A stretch of DNA of 64,000 bases from Allolobophora icterica (Eukaryota > Annelida > Clitellata > Crassiclitellata > Lumbricidae): positions 77,632,641 to 77,696,640 of the forward strand of contig OY744606.1 of the NCBI GenBank assembly GCA_963556255.1. Reading direction: 5' to 3'. Positions 13,701 through 28,700 of this stretch are shown piece by piece (the first letter of the stretch is position 1; each line of letters starts with the position of its first letter). A model generated the notes under the pieces. That model was not told where the DNA came from. It ran no database searches and saw only the letters and a list, made by a program, of their open reading frames with translations. Position numbers and translations under genes: made by a program.

Positions 13701-16700
13701 GTTACCTTACCACTGCACTGGTCATACCTTACCATTGCACTGGTCTTACCTTACCAATGCACTGGTCTTACCGTACCATTGCACTGGTCTTAACGTACCA
13801 TTGCACTGGTCTTACCTTACCATTGCACTGGTCTTACCCTACCATACCTTTGCACTGGTGTTACCTTATATTACCTTTACACTGGTGTTACCTTATCATA
13901 CCATTGCACTGATGCTGTGTGTGCACTTCAATCAGTCAAAAAACCACCTTATTACATTACCTGATTTTACTTTTTATCTGTGTATGTAACACCAAAAACG
14001 GGTTAACTCTACAAATTCTTACCTATATTTTTATCTATTTATCTGCAAAACGTTTTCCTACACCCAAGAGTTTACGCAAATTCTGCTATACTTACTTATC
14101 GAATTCCTCTAATCTTTCATAGCAGAAGGATCTATTACCAAAAAACCTGTAAATAAGAAAAAAGAAAAAAACGGTATGAACAATCAAATTTCAGTTCAAT
14201 TCAAATACTGTGGCATGTGGGATCACAGTTTTGGTGATTAGTGTTGGAAAAGCCTGGAAAGTCAATGCAGATATCTGGGTTTAACTACCTACCAGAAGTC
14301 CGCAGAATACAACCCATTGCTATTGGAATAGATGATAGATGACAGATGCAGGGTATCAGAAGCAGACCAAATATCGAAGGTTGGACAATGTTAGGGCTTT
14401 GTACAACATGGGTTTTAAGTGGTTCACAAGACATGTAGTCTGTAATTGTAACTGCAAATTTATATAGCGCCACTTCAAGAGACTCATCACAGGTGCTCCC
14501 GACCCAACACAATGAAACCACGATCGAACAGAATGGTCTTCAAGCGCTTGCGGAAAAGAAGCAAAGAGAGGCTGAGAAGTTCATGTCGCAGGTTGTTAGG
14601 CCACTGTATTAGAACCACTGAAAGTTTACCTGGAATGCTCAATACGACAACATGCCCAGCCTATTCTTAAAACTGTGATAATGCTCACCGAGACGGTACT
14701 ACCTAATATGACCTATTACGGCAAAACTTACCTGCCCATTACTGGTTTAGAGATATGCAGCTTGTACGCAGAATGGAAACGATCTACCTGAAATCAGTCG
14801 AATCCAGACTGACAGCTTTTGAGAAGAGATCAACTGCTTCACGGAAGTGGCCGTTATTAGCACGAGTATTTCCGTCAACTGGAAAAGTACATTCACCACC
14901 CAGTTGTAAGCAAAGAATACAACAGGTATAGGATTATTAGAGCCACAGTTCAAGAAATTTCCTGCAATATACTGCAAGTCACATAAACAGGAAAAAACGA
15001 TCCAGGTATCAGTAAATGGTTGCTATCGAGTCAAACCACATTCCAAAATTGTAAATCAGCTAATTCCGTATTTTGTCAGAGCATGTAAAAATTGAGATTG
15101 CTAGATATCTTCTTCTTGTTTAACCCTTGTTAACACTTTCCCATAAGCCATAAATTTACCAACAGCTCCAATGCATCAGTCAAATATTTGTATGTGTTGG
15201 AATCATATATATACTCAATTATTATTAAATTATTGTAATTGTAATAACGACAATTTCAATAGCATCATCAGTAGAAAGTGCTCTACACTGAAAACTGTCA
15301 TTACAAGTGGTAAGAGTTGCATAGCAAATACATCTTAAACTAAGATAGGCTGAAACATACTGTGGCTAACTTAGGCTAAAATAGGCTGAAACATATTTAT
15401 GCTAAGTTAGGCTGAGATAGGCTAAGTAGGCCTAATTTCACCTAACTGGATGGCAGTTAAAATCAATCAAGCCCCAAAAAACGAAATCCAAGCAACAAAG
15501 GACAAGCAAAATTTTGTTTAGCCATAAAAAGAGGAACTGCAAAATAATACAAACCTAGTCCCAAACGATAGGAAAGTATAGCCACAAGACCGTAATTACA
15601 GAAGTGTGATTAACTTCAAAACATACTTCTAATAATGACAACAAACAGTGGAGACTCACTTGCAAACTGCCTACTCTGAATGATTATCGCATCTTGTACC
15701 TGCCAACAGACACAAGAACCAGTTCAGCACAAATTCAACTTTTCACTACTAACTATCAACCAAATTGTTTTTTTTTTCAACAGGAACATAACAGTACATA
15801 ATTGCAATCAGCATACATAGTATCAACAAAGTAAACAGATTATATAGGTAGTCTTAGTAATTGTTTATGAGTACATAGTGCATTACTAGAGTCTGATATT
15901 GAAGAGAAGTTCCTGTGCAGAAAGTAAATCTGATGAGGAGAAGCAGGATCTGCTTATCAGGTCATCTCCGTAGATAGGCACTATAAGATACACTGGGAAC
16001 TACTTTCATTAATAAAAGATTAATATAAGATGCCGTGTTAATTTAAATGAGTGTGGGTTCATTAAAAGTCAAAATTTAGGACTAATTTAAACATATTAAT
16101 AATAAGGCAGGATTACATTAAGCCATCAAGGGTTCATTAAAGGTCAAAGTTAAAGTTTAGGACTACTATTAACATATAATAATAAGCAGGATTATTTAAA
16201 TCCATTATGTATATTGATTTACAAGTGCTATTTTAAAAGAAGATTTAAAGGACAAAAGTGTGGGAACAGAGCGTATATTAGGATGAATGGAGTTCCATAT
16301 TTCAGGCCCCATTATGCATACAGAAGTTGAGTGGGCCGAGATTCTAGATAGGGTAGATCTATAGTCATGATGCCTACGGGTGTCATACTGGTGAAAGGCA
16401 GAGTTCGTTACGAACAATTGATTATATAATTACTTGTGGAAGGAAGGAGACCACGATGACGTCTAAACATAAACATGGCCATTTGATGTTGATAAATATC
16501 ATATATGGTGAGAAGATTAAGGAACTTAAATAGTGGAGGACTATGTGTAAGATAATGAGCACCCATTATGATTCTAACCAACCGCTTTTGTAGTAAAAAT
16601 ACAGGTTTGAGTCTGTTATGAGAGACAGCTGCCCAAACGGTAGTGCAATAAGTTAGATAAGGTAGAATAAAGGCATCATACAAATTTCGGTATAAGTAGG

Positions 16701-19700
16701 AAGCTTCCATCTAAAGGCACTAATAATACCTGTCATTTTAGATACTTTGTTAGTGATCATCAGTATATGGTCATGCCAGGTGAGATGTTCATCAAGGATA
16801 ACACCGAGAAATTTAGTGTTAGTAACACGTCTTAGTTCAGTGTTGTTTACAAGTAATGGTTGAATGCTTGAGGTGGTAATGTTAGCCCTATGACTGCTGA
16901 ATAGCATATAGCAAGATTTTTTAATATTGTATACAGTTGGAAAAGAAGATGAGCAGTCCCTTATGCTACCCCTGAGGAAGCCATGGGCATGAAGTGTTTG
17001 CGACTTCATTTTTCTTAGCCTCGGCATACGAGGGCAGGTGGCCAGTCCTGTCCCTTCCGTCTCACGTTCCCACTGAAAGTGGGTGGTTGGTATATTCATT
17101 ATAAGCGGAGTTGGCTACGAGACACAGGCAGCGCAGAAATATCTACACAAATTTCTGCCCTGGCAGAGATTCAAGCCCCGACTGCTCAGCACACCATCGC
17201 GCATCCCATAGAAATACTGGTCGACTGCTAACTAATCCATAATACTCATGGCCAACAGCCAATGGTCTTCAAATACTGGCGCTTCAAGTGATATTTACAA
17301 TTCACCATTAAGCCATGTGATTCACTAGGAAATGTGTCCAGCCATCAGTGACTGCCATCACAGTGCATGTAAATATTCATTTTTAATAAAATACGACCTT
17401 ACCTGATATTGCCCTTCCTCCAAAGTTCAGAAGTGCACACACATCAGAACATCGATGGCGCTGAGCAACTGTGCATGAAGGACTTGCTCGAGGTCCCTGC
17501 AGGGACCAACTCGGGGAAGCTCGAAGCCAAACGCTCCACATTACAAGCCAAGGCTCTAACCAGTCAGCTACCATGTCCCTACTTAGTTATTGCAATAGTC
17601 ATACATGTTGTTACTTATCAAGGATTGTCACACCGGTTCCACACACCATGCTTGAACCCCCAATCAGTTAATTACAGACCCAATGTGTATAATCAGCCAT
17701 CTCTCATATCGCTGTATATTCAATTACGTACAGGTAATATGGGTCCAGCAGGATGATGAGGGAAGTAGGAAAAAAACTTTTATCTGCTGCCCTCCTACCT
17801 CATCATTTCGTATAGGTGGTTGTCTAATTTCTGCTGATCTATTGATTTCGATTTCCATTGCTGGCTTTTTCTTTTTTGTCACTTGCGTGTAAAATGCCGC
17901 ATTCATGTTCAATTCCTCGAGAAAAAAATCAATCGTAATGGTCAATGCCACAGCCGCACACAACCATTTAAAGTTTAAATTGTATTACTCAAAAACTGGT
18001 ACATGCACAAAGTAACATTGAAATATGAACCCGAGGTTCAACTGTTATATACCTCTCTAGTAACTTATTTAATTAAGTTATTCTAAGTTAGTTATTTTTT
18101 TATCATGAAGTTCCATGGTTACTTATTTAGGTTATTTAATAAAAATGGTTATTAAATGGTAAAACGGTTATTTAGTTCTAGTTATTTAGTTCCGTAGTCA
18201 TTTAACGTTTATTCGCATATTTGTCAACAAAATCAGTCTCGTTAGGTTCATAATCAACCTGCATTATGAAAGTGACTTCCAGGCTTTGCACTGTAAAAAA
18301 GAATGTCTAGTACACTGTAACACTAATCTAATCCACTGACTTCTATAGCACCATTATCACACTGCCAAAGACAGATGAATCAATAGTCGCATCAATACAA
18401 TGGTAATGGTCATTGCAAATTTACATAGCACCACATCAAGAGAGTCTCATCTAAGGCGCTACCTACCTAACACAATGAAACCATGGTTGAACAGAATGGT
18501 CTATATTTGATTTAGGTCTCTTGCCTCACATCGGAAGTGCACATACAACCATAAGCATCGACCATGGGCGTAACTTTACTCTAAAAAGTGGGGGGTACCA
18601 AAATTTTGGTCTAAAAAGTGGGGGGTACCAAAATTTTGGTCTAAAAAGTGGGGGGTACCAACATTTTGGTCTAAAAAGTGGGGGTACCAAAATTTTGGTC
18701 TAAAAAGTGGGGGGTACCAATTTCTTCTCCACTTTCGCTTTTCGCATGGTGACCATTTTGAACATGCTCCCTGCCAGTATTCTCATTAATTTTGGCTCTC
18801 GGTTTACCTGTGTATCTAAGTACTTTCGTACTTTTGGCGATGACTGCGTTCTCTGGGAAGGCACAATAGTAAAATATTGATTGGCATTCTTTAAAAAGTG
18901 GGGGGTACAGTACCCCCCAGTTCAAAAAGTGGGGGTACGGGTACCCCTCGTACCCCCCACAAATTACGCCTATGGCATCGACAGTATCTCAGCAACTGTG
19001 CACCAATGGAATGCTCAATGTCCCTACACACTAACCACCTCAGCAAAGCCTTAACCCGCAGTTTCTGCGTTACAAGGACAGCGCTCTATCCATTTGGCTA
19101 CTGCGCCTCACAAGTCTAGCAGAACCACTGGGTAGCCTGTTTCTACATTTTAACACGAAAATCCTAATCCAGGACCGTCTTTCCGTTTGAACTTCTATTT
19201 TAACACATTAACGACGACCTGCATTGGTTTCCCAGTCACTTTTAGCACATGCTCATCGTTGAAGTCTTAAGCAATGAATAACTTTTCCACAAGATTACTC
19301 CCAATAAAAAGCAAGTCTTACTTCTGAATCGGACTTTGTTGAAAAATCATACCTGAAAATCGCAAAAATTTACCATATACAGCTGATAAGCTAAACTAAT
19401 TCTGAACTACCGTAATAATAATTTTCAATAAATCTCTAACAGTGTGAACTCGTTTACAAGCTCCTGGTCTACACACCATTCTGCTTAACGCAAGTAGTAT
19501 TACATCAACCAAAGCTATTAACTTAACACGCTGTTTTAGTTCATGTGCAGTACAAGAACTGCAGCGCAGCGCTAGTTATTGACTTTCAACATAATCCCTT
19601 TAAAAGCACGGCCTGGTTTACGTGTTGTATTGTAAGTCACATCCCCCAATGACTTTGCATTAACGAGTCCACACTGTTCTAGCACATTTAATCTAATGTA

Positions 19701-22700
19701 ATCTAGGGCTGTACCAAATATTCGCTTCGTATTCGCTTCGGGGCCGAATAGTTCGCCAAACAGCTATTCGGTATTCGCCGAATAGTAGCAGTCGGACCGA
19801 ATACAAATATTAGTCATGTGACATCTATTTCCGCATAAGCGGCTGCTATAGCGAGTGGACTGAAGTAACTCTCTCATTAACATAATATGCTGTGGTTGCA
19901 GCCAGGCGTTGCCTACTGTCTGGACCGCGTTATTGCAGTGTCAGTAGTCTCATTCTTTGTGTACAGTGACGGTTTACTTTTAGTTTACGTATTAAATTTA
20001 CTGAACTGAAACTTTTGCTTACATTTGAAATTTTGAATGTTGTCGGTAGACTTATTTTGTATACTATTCGTATTCATATTCGGCCGAATAGTTAATCCAA
20101 TTATTCGTATTCGGCTGAATAGTGATAATCACCTATTCGGTACAGCCCTAATCTAATCTAATCACTTCTATAGCGCCATTATCCAGACATCAGCGGACGG
20201 TCGCTTCAAGCGAAATCGCAATTAAAACTCGTAATCCAAACCTGATGGCTCTTAGAAGCCACATTTACAGGTCACATCAGAAGAAGTTATAATCGATAAA
20301 TCTGTACTTAGCCACAAGATTAACGAGTCAGAGTTGGTTAGTAGAGTCAAGAGAAGGTGTGCTCAGCAGCGATCAATCCACCGCTGTTTAGAGCAGTGGT
20401 CACAGACCAAATCCATGTTCTCCACAAGTACTGCCCTGTGCCCCAGACACGTCACTATGATCTTGACCTCATAGTTTCGACCTGCTCCTAAAGGATGACC
20501 GAAATTTTATATCTCGGGCCCTTTATAGGAACGTATATTAGAAGTATTATCTCCTAGTCTGACACTGGCATAGAATATGAACTGATACAACTGCAAATTG
20601 TTATGTAAATAAGTTGTGCTTTTGCAAGCTTATAACCAAAATAAACGAATATTGATTGATTGATTGATACTTGTGAATAAGCTGGCGCATTGCACTTAGC
20701 TTTACAGTGGCACTGTAGAAATTTGGACTTTACGACTATAATTACAACTCACTTTGAACTGTTCTGCTCTTTGGATTCCTTTACAACCTGCATCTCCTCT
20801 TTTACTTTCCCATTTTTCTTTGGCACATCCTGCAACTTCAAGAACAAGCACCAAACAATGAGTATGCATGAATGTATGTACGTGTGTATTATGTACCTAG
20901 AGGTTACACCATAATGGCATAACAAAGCATAAAGAAAAATAGCAGAAAAAAAGAAAAATAGCAGAAAAAAAGCAGAAAACAAGAAAAATAACAGAAAAAT
21001 TCAATGGTTTGACCTTTAAGTCAACAAATATCCAGGGCTGGCGAGACTAATTCTCGCTTGATAATAACTTTTTAAATGTAGATTTATAATCTCAATGAAA
21101 CCAAGAAGACAAATGGAACAAACCTTCACAGTCTGAATTTGTTCGGTCTGTTTTTCTAAGCGTTTTTTCTCTCTTCGTTGCTGGAAAAAATTTTACTTGT
21201 TTTAAACATTTCTGGCTTGCTAATATAAAGTGATGAATGAGTGAAAAACATGAGACTTATGTGCCAGACGTCAATGTTTGGTCAGTCGCTAAGGAGAGGG
21301 GAGATGGGCAGCCAAGGGTGGAAGCTGAGTGACCAAAGGATTTACAAAATAGAAAGTTTTAAGTTGCTGCTTGAAGGACGAGATTCTTGGGTTGACCTTA
21401 GTTTGGGTCAAGGGAAGATCCGAGATCGGGTCAAAGGAAGATCCGAGTCCGGGTCAAGGGAAGATCTGAGTCCAGGTCTAGGAGAGATCTGAGTCTGGGT
21501 CAAGGAAATAGACTTTCAAGAACAATCAAAATTCTATTAAATGCAACTCCTAGTAGTTTGTGCTAATGACACAGTAAAGCACCTTAGAAGTATCCTATAG
21601 TGCTATATAAATTGTTGTCATTACATTACATATGTCCAGTTGTTTGAATGCCATCATTTCTCCTGAACTTTAGTCAAACAATCCAACAGAGCCATTCTCA
21701 TCGCATCGTGTTAACAACCATCGGCTGCCAAAGTATATAGAAAAAAGCAGGAGTTAATTACAAATTTCAGTCATTACTTTTTTCTTTAATCTGCGTTTTT
21801 CCAATTTCTTTTTCCTCTTTTCTTCTTCGGAAATAAGTTCGTTTGCAAATTTTTGTCTCTGCTGTAAATAAACAAAATCACAACAAAAGTCAACGGTTAA
21901 GAACTACAATGAAAACACGAGGTAGAATATGACTTTAAAATGTCAAATAAATTCAAGTTGTTCACGAGAGAACTTACTAGTAAATCTTAAACTGTAACCA
22001 AGCATTTATATAGAACCTTTTTAACGATCTCTCAAAAGCTCTGCATTTTCTCAAAAAGGAAGGTACGACGAATTTTGCACTGGTTTAGATAACTGAACTG
22101 GCTTCATAGATTGCCCCTACCCTCGGCAGACTGATCTCCTGCTTGTGGCTTGGTTTTGGTGCGCCATCGGTTCAAGCCTTGTGCACCGGTGCTATATAAG
22201 TTGCTAATTAAAAATGACCCCCAGAGCTCTTCTTCTAATCCCTCAGTTAGGATGTTGAAGGGTCAGGAAACTAAAGTATCTCATGAGTCGTCAGTGTGCA
22301 ACATATTAACAACACGAGAGTTTGACCTGCATTCATGTAGCTTGGTAATCTGTAAAATGTTTGACCCCCAGCTCTTTTCTGACAATTAAACACTGCCTCC
22401 CACTCCCACCACGTCCCCTCTTTCGACCTCGGCCACCCTCTTGCTCTGCCCCACTCGCTGTTACCTCATCCGTCAAGCCGTTACTTTTGTGTTCATCGTC
22501 ATCCTCATCATCTGAAAAAGCCACAGGAACACTGCATTAGCAAAACACATGACTTTGTGGCAATGTCCCTGCTGCACACAACGTAATAGCATAGTTATTA
22601 TTATTATTAACATTAATATTATTATTATTATCAATATTATTATTAATATGCATTTATTAACCATCACTTTCTAATGACCAAGCATCAATCAATGGCTCTG

Positions 22701-25700
22701 AGCAATTGTGAGTGAAGTTCTTGCTCAAGGTCCATACACAGAAACCGTCTCATCCTGTGATTTGAATTTCAGCAAGACATAATCACTTTTTTGCTAAACT
22801 ACACCTAAATTATTTGAATTTCAGCAAAAAATATCACTTTACTGCTAAATTACACACAAATTATTTGAATTTCAACAAAAAATAATCACTTTACTGCTAA
22901 ATTACACATAAATTACTTGAATTTCAGCAAGAAATAATCACCTTATTGATAAATTACAACTTGTTTTTCTATCAAACAATGATTCTACGTTGACCATACA
23001 TACCCGAGAATTTGCTTGAATGGTAGCCTCTTGACTTTGGACCCAGATCTTCGGCATCATACGAAGAGTCCGAATCACCATCGTCCGACTCCGAATAATT
23101 GTCCATTACTCCATCTGATCACGAAATATTGCCAAGATATTCAAATTTAGTATGTAGGTTGTCGCATGGTTTTACTGATAAAGCAACACTGGCATGCACA
23201 GTGAAGTTAGGACATATCAAGTTCAGTTAGCAGTTGGATGGGTGACGAAAAAGCAGCACCCATAATCTGGATCTCAGAGACAGCCATTATTATCATTATT
23301 ATTATTACAAACATTTACAATGCGCAAAGTCACAAAACAATGCGAATCTTAGGCACGGTTAGTCAGTTGCCAGGTGAAGAGCAGTCAGATATCCAGATGT
23401 TTGAAAGCCAATGAGAAATAGTGAGTTTTGAGGCGTTTGGATAAATGAAGAGATTGAGTTCGAGCATCGAACAGACATTACTACGTGATTCCATTCCTTG
23501 GGGGCTGAAACATGGAATGCACGAGAGCCATGGGTATGAAGCGTTAGTGACCTCATTTCCTAGCCTCGTTATATGAGGGCGGGTGGCCAGTCCTCTCCCT
23601 CACTGTCTGTGTAGGATCCATCTGCTCATTACAACGAGTTGGCTGGGGGGCACAAATGGACCCGAAATCTCCAAGTAATTTTTTGTCCTGATGGAGATTT
23701 GAACCCCCAACCACTTGATCGACAGCCCAACACACTAACCACTAGACTATCGTGCACCCCCAATATGGGTGAACATCTGTGTCATTCCACCTGGCACTCA
23801 TCCAGACCTCCATCCTTCAGCGGTGAGTAAATAAATATCAATGCAAGAGGCTAAAAATGTCAAATAGTTTGCTGCTCTCGTGTTTACACATCAGTCAAAT
23901 CATCTTTTGCACTGACGATCACGCATCCAAGGAGTTTCTCAAAAGACATGTCAAGTGTGTTACCATCAACTTTATGTTTTTCATGACACTTCAGAGAGTT
24001 TTCTTTTACACAGGCATGTAAACATGCTACCTTTAGCTTCATTTACAGTACAACTGCAGTTAACTTTCATAGTACAAACTGCATAAACCTTTTACCTTTA
24101 CTTACAGTACAAATTGCATTTGAATATTACCTTTACCTTTATTTACAGTGCAAATTGCATTTGCCTTTTACCTTTATGTACAGTACAAATTGCATTTACC
24201 TTTTACCTTTATTTACAGTACAAATTGCATTTGCCTTTTACCTTTATGTACAGTACAAATTGCATTCACCTTTTACCTTTACTTATAGTACAAATTGCAT
24301 TTGCTTTTACCTTTACGTACAGTATAAATTGCATTTGCTTTTACCTTTACTTACAGTACAAATTGCATTTACCTTTCACCTTTACGTACAGCACATATTG
24401 CATATACCTTTAACCTTTACTTATAGTACAAACTGCATTTGCCTTTTACCTTCATCTTTATTTGCAGCACCAATTGCATTTGCCTGTTACCTTTATCTTT
24501 ACTTACAGTACAAACTGCCATTAACTTTTACCTTTACTTTTATTTACAATACAAATTGCACTGAGGCAGAATTCACTCAAACACCTTGGTCTTATATCAT
24601 TTAACCTAATCTTTCAATGTACAAATTTTTACATTTAAAAACTTTGTACGATTTTTAAATAATAATAATAATATTAGTAATAATAACAATAATATTAATA
24701 ATAATAATAATAATAATATTAACTGTCTCCACACAATTTTTGTCTCTCGAGGAATTACACTTACCTCACATAAAAATAATAATAATGATGATTTATATAG
24801 TGCATAGATCAGCCAAGGCCGAAGAAGAGGGTGCTGTATAAGAGTTCAAAAACTCAGAGACAGTCATATGATAGTTTAAAGGTGCTATATAAAGAGCCTA
24901 TTACAACGCGGAATAGCAAAGTCTTCAATACTTACTATGGCAGTCATTCGAATACACAGTTTGTTGGTATAGACTGTACATCTCCTTCTGCAATGCAACA
25001 AAGGAACGTAGGCGTTTTTAAATGTGAATCACTGCGAGATATGTTTAACACTGATAAAACTCAGCCAATTAAAAACGCCACAATTTAAGTTGTCACGCAG
25101 TCGAAATACTCAGACAGTCCCGTACTGCTGTAAGTAATTTCTCTACATTCCACAGATGTTGTTCAGATAGCAACTAACTAGTTAAAAAAAGGACAGTAAG
25201 TGTGGCCAACAGCTAAACATTTGTCCCTTCTACAGTTTCAAAGTGCCTGAAGTCTGTATTATTCGACAGTAATTTCAGTGGTTCTGGTCTGGAGTGCAAC
25301 TGATAAGTTCCTCCTTGCAGTGGTGCTTTAGACATGTCGGATTACAATTACAATTATTTGACAGATGCCAAGGCCGAAGAAGAGGGTGCTGTATAACAAA
25401 TTACAAATTACCAACAAATTACAATTTTCCAACAAATTACAATTTTTCAACACCGTTTCACCCATTAGATTTTCAACCAGCTTTCTCTAATAAATTAGTT
25501 TTTCGCTACCATTTCAACCACTTGATTTCAATCAGCCTTTCTCCAACTCATCATTATTATTGTTGTTGTTGCTGTTGTTGTTAATGCATTTTTTTTATTG
25601 CGCGTGCAAGGTCAGTACATCTGAATGTGAGTGAAGGACTTCCTCAAAGTCCTAAACAGTAAATACCACAGGTTACATTTGAACCTGGGCACTACGCCTT

Positions 25701-28700
25701 AAAGGTCAAGCACTCTAACTAATCAGCTACCGTGCCCCAATCGGCTATAGTTTTCGTAATAATTTGTACCCATTAGATTTCAACAAGTCATTTCCACAAA
25801 TTCCAGTTAATCACTACAATTTCAGCCAATAGACTTCAACCAGCCTCCTCCAAGAAATCGCAGGTTTCGACTAAAATTTCAAGCGGCTTTCTCCAACAAA
25901 CTACACGTTTTCACTACAGCTTTCTTTGAAGAAAACTTTCGGTTAATGTCTTGTGACTTATGAAAACAGTGCTCTGGAAGATATTAGATTCCATCACCAT
26001 GGCTATTTGAAAGAACTGGACAAAAGATTCTTGCAACACAGTGACAAATGTATGTGCTTTTTCACCAGACAGCTTACTTCTATTGGGATTCTAGCCCACC
26101 TGTCTCTGCTCTTAGCAGACACATCAGGGTTTAGTGTATCGGGCACATTTCATATGGCACGCGACAAGAACTCACATGACCGCATGGCAATTATGACGCA
26201 TTCATATTAACTTAGAAGTAATTGAAAACAAAACAGGATGAATACAGGCTATGTGAACCCATTTTCCAACATTCATATTCAAATTCGTTTAATGACACGC
26301 ATATCATAAGCATCAACATATAGAAGTGTAACGTACTAAATGTAACTTGAGCATCTCATTCATAAACAAGATAATGCACAGATCATATTCATCCCAGGTC
26401 ATGATTTAATCCGAAATTTATATAGCACCAGTTCAAGGAAACAGTGCTTCAAAAGTGCTGCAGTTTGACACTGGATTGCCTGGGGCACATTGGTTAAAGC
26501 GCTTGCCTTGTCATGCAGAGTAAGGGTTCGACCCTCCTCTGAGACAGTCACTGTTTAGGGACTTTGAGCAAATCCTTCACTCACAATTGCTCAGCGCCAT
26601 CAATTGATGCTTGGTCATTAGATAGCAGTGCTTCAAACATGCACACAAATAATAAACAATGGGAAGGAAAACAATCCAAGAGTAAATGCAACAGTGATGC
26701 TGAGTAAAACAGGAAGCCAATCGATTAACATAAATACTTATACAATCTGCCACCGTACATACGATCACTAGCATCTTTAACAGTTGAGGAAACGTTTTCA
26801 GCTCGACTTAAGACACAGTAGTTCGGTGATTCCTAGGTAACCGTGATGTAGTGGCTTTGTAAGTTACTTAAATGGTGCTATACAAGTTATATGATACATA
26901 CATACATGCTTCACATGACCATCCATTCACTGCCTAACCGGCATCTAAATTAAAAGCGTATGTGACTCTTTTTATATGTTCTGCTGCTATTGTTAGTTAG
27001 AAACTTCTGTAGCACCACTGTCTGAACAATGCATCAACTGAAGGCGCATTGAAACCAATCCACAGTCGAGTCAATAATTATTAATCAGAAACTTTAGTTA
27101 AGCAATACGTGGCTTAGTTAAACTTGAATATGCTTTTTATGCGAGTCAATTTTCATTTGTGTTTATAGAATGGATACAGGTTCCGTATATACTGCTGCAC
27201 TACGAGCTATCTCGTTTGCTTCTGCACTAACAGGCACCCCTACTTAAGGGAGATTTTTGTCCCTTCGTTGAACTGTACAGCATTCATAAGATGCATCATT
27301 CTCACTTGGAATCAACAAAAGATGCGGCGGGGCAGTGGTGCGGGGTGGCGGCTGTGGTACTGGTCATGGTGACAATGATGATGATGATGACAATTATTAT
27401 AATATAAATCATCATGACTGCAATTATCTATCATCATATATATCATCTTGACTATGGTCATGGTGATGTATGTAGTGATATGATGCTAATGATAATGATG
27501 GTGATGACAAAGATACTGATAATGAAGAAAATGCCTTGATACAAGACAATCTGAAATGTGGCGTAATGTATCGTAACACGTGCACTTACTGCATCCATTG
27601 GACCTCTGTCATTGTCTTCGATAAGTCTTCTGTATGCTCGACTGATTTTTTGAAAAAGCTACAAATCAATTACAAATTAATTAATAATGGCATAATTAGA
27701 TCTGAATAATCGCATACGAAATAAATCGAAAGGAGTAATGCAGCTTTAAAGGAATATTTCAGTCTGACTGAGCATGCTTGTAGGGAGACAGGCAGGCAGA
27801 CAGGCAATGAGGCACAGAGAGGCAGGGAGGGAAGGAGGCATGGAGGCAGGCAGGAAGGGAGGCAGACAGACACATGGAGGCAGTAAGGAATAGAGGGAGG
27901 GACGTAGGATGGGACGGAATGGATACAGGCAGGCAGGGAGAGTTGCAGGAAGGAGCATTAATGAGAAAGGGTGAGCAAGAAAGCACTTGTGCATGCTGGA
28001 GCAAGTGGGAGTGACAGAAATTTGCTCAGTATGTATAGATGAAATGAGCTTGTACCTTAAAAGCCTCTTCTGATTTTGGATGTTTTTCTGGATGCCACTT
28101 GTTTGCCAGTCTTTTGTAACTGGTTCGAATAGCATCTAAGTCGGCTCCTACATTTCAACAAGTACACAGACAGACATAAAGACTGACAAAGAAACTTGCC
28201 ACACAGACGTGGAAACTCATAGACAAAAGAAACTTCCCAGGCAGACATAGACTTCAAGCCAGACATGAGGGAGCTATATAAATTATGTTGTACCTCAGTG
28301 ATGAAAAACTAATTTCTATAAACCTATCGATTATAATACAAGAGATAACTCAAGTATTACAAAATTACACTTCGTAAGCATCATAAATCTGCTCTGTGTT
28401 TAGCTCTTAACTTCAGCACTTAGCTCTGAATTTCAACGTTCAGCTCTGAATTTCTATAAAACTACTGATCACAAGAGATAACTAAAATATAAAAAAAATT
28501 ACACAAGCATAATGAATCTGGTATCAGTGTTTAACTCTGAGAATATAATTCATTGTTGTTACTAATTACAATTTGCACCATCACTTGATCCACTGTGCAT
28601 TACACACCAGTGTGATGTAAGTTACTAATTACAATTACTAATTACAGTAAATGTTATTGGCTAGGAAAATAAATTTAGAATCCACAGTGATTTGAAGAAA

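Noticed and set aside
13684..13915. Possible CRISPR-like direct repeats
   Set aside because: There are no unique spacers; it is a simple 22-bp minisatellite in a eukaryotic intron.
14620..14720. Apparent TPR-like words (NRSY, NRLGMLS) on the - strand
   Set aside because: They are interrupted by stops; the true exon with FFGNRSFCYERL is at 14096-14146.
23964..24030. Alternative exon (HACVKENSLKCHEKHKVD) for the TTC31-like gene with fitting phase
   Set aside because: Its acceptor has no pyrimidine tract, and 24936-24987 gives the same phase with strong splice sites and a sequence that continues the J domain.
24114..24604. 99- and 149-residue frames rich in Phe, Tyr and Leu
   Set aside because: Translation of the 35-bp minisatellite; the repeat rotates through frames and lacks any protein signature.
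26479..26640. A functional tRNA gene
   Set aside because: The head has box A and B but no foldable acceptor or anticodon arms that I can complete, and it is joined to the repeated SINE body.
27670..28135. Cys/Leu/Pro-rich frames on the - strand
   Set aside because: They come from the GGCAGG/GGAGG tract; the only real coding part nearby is the J exon 28056-28147 in another frame.
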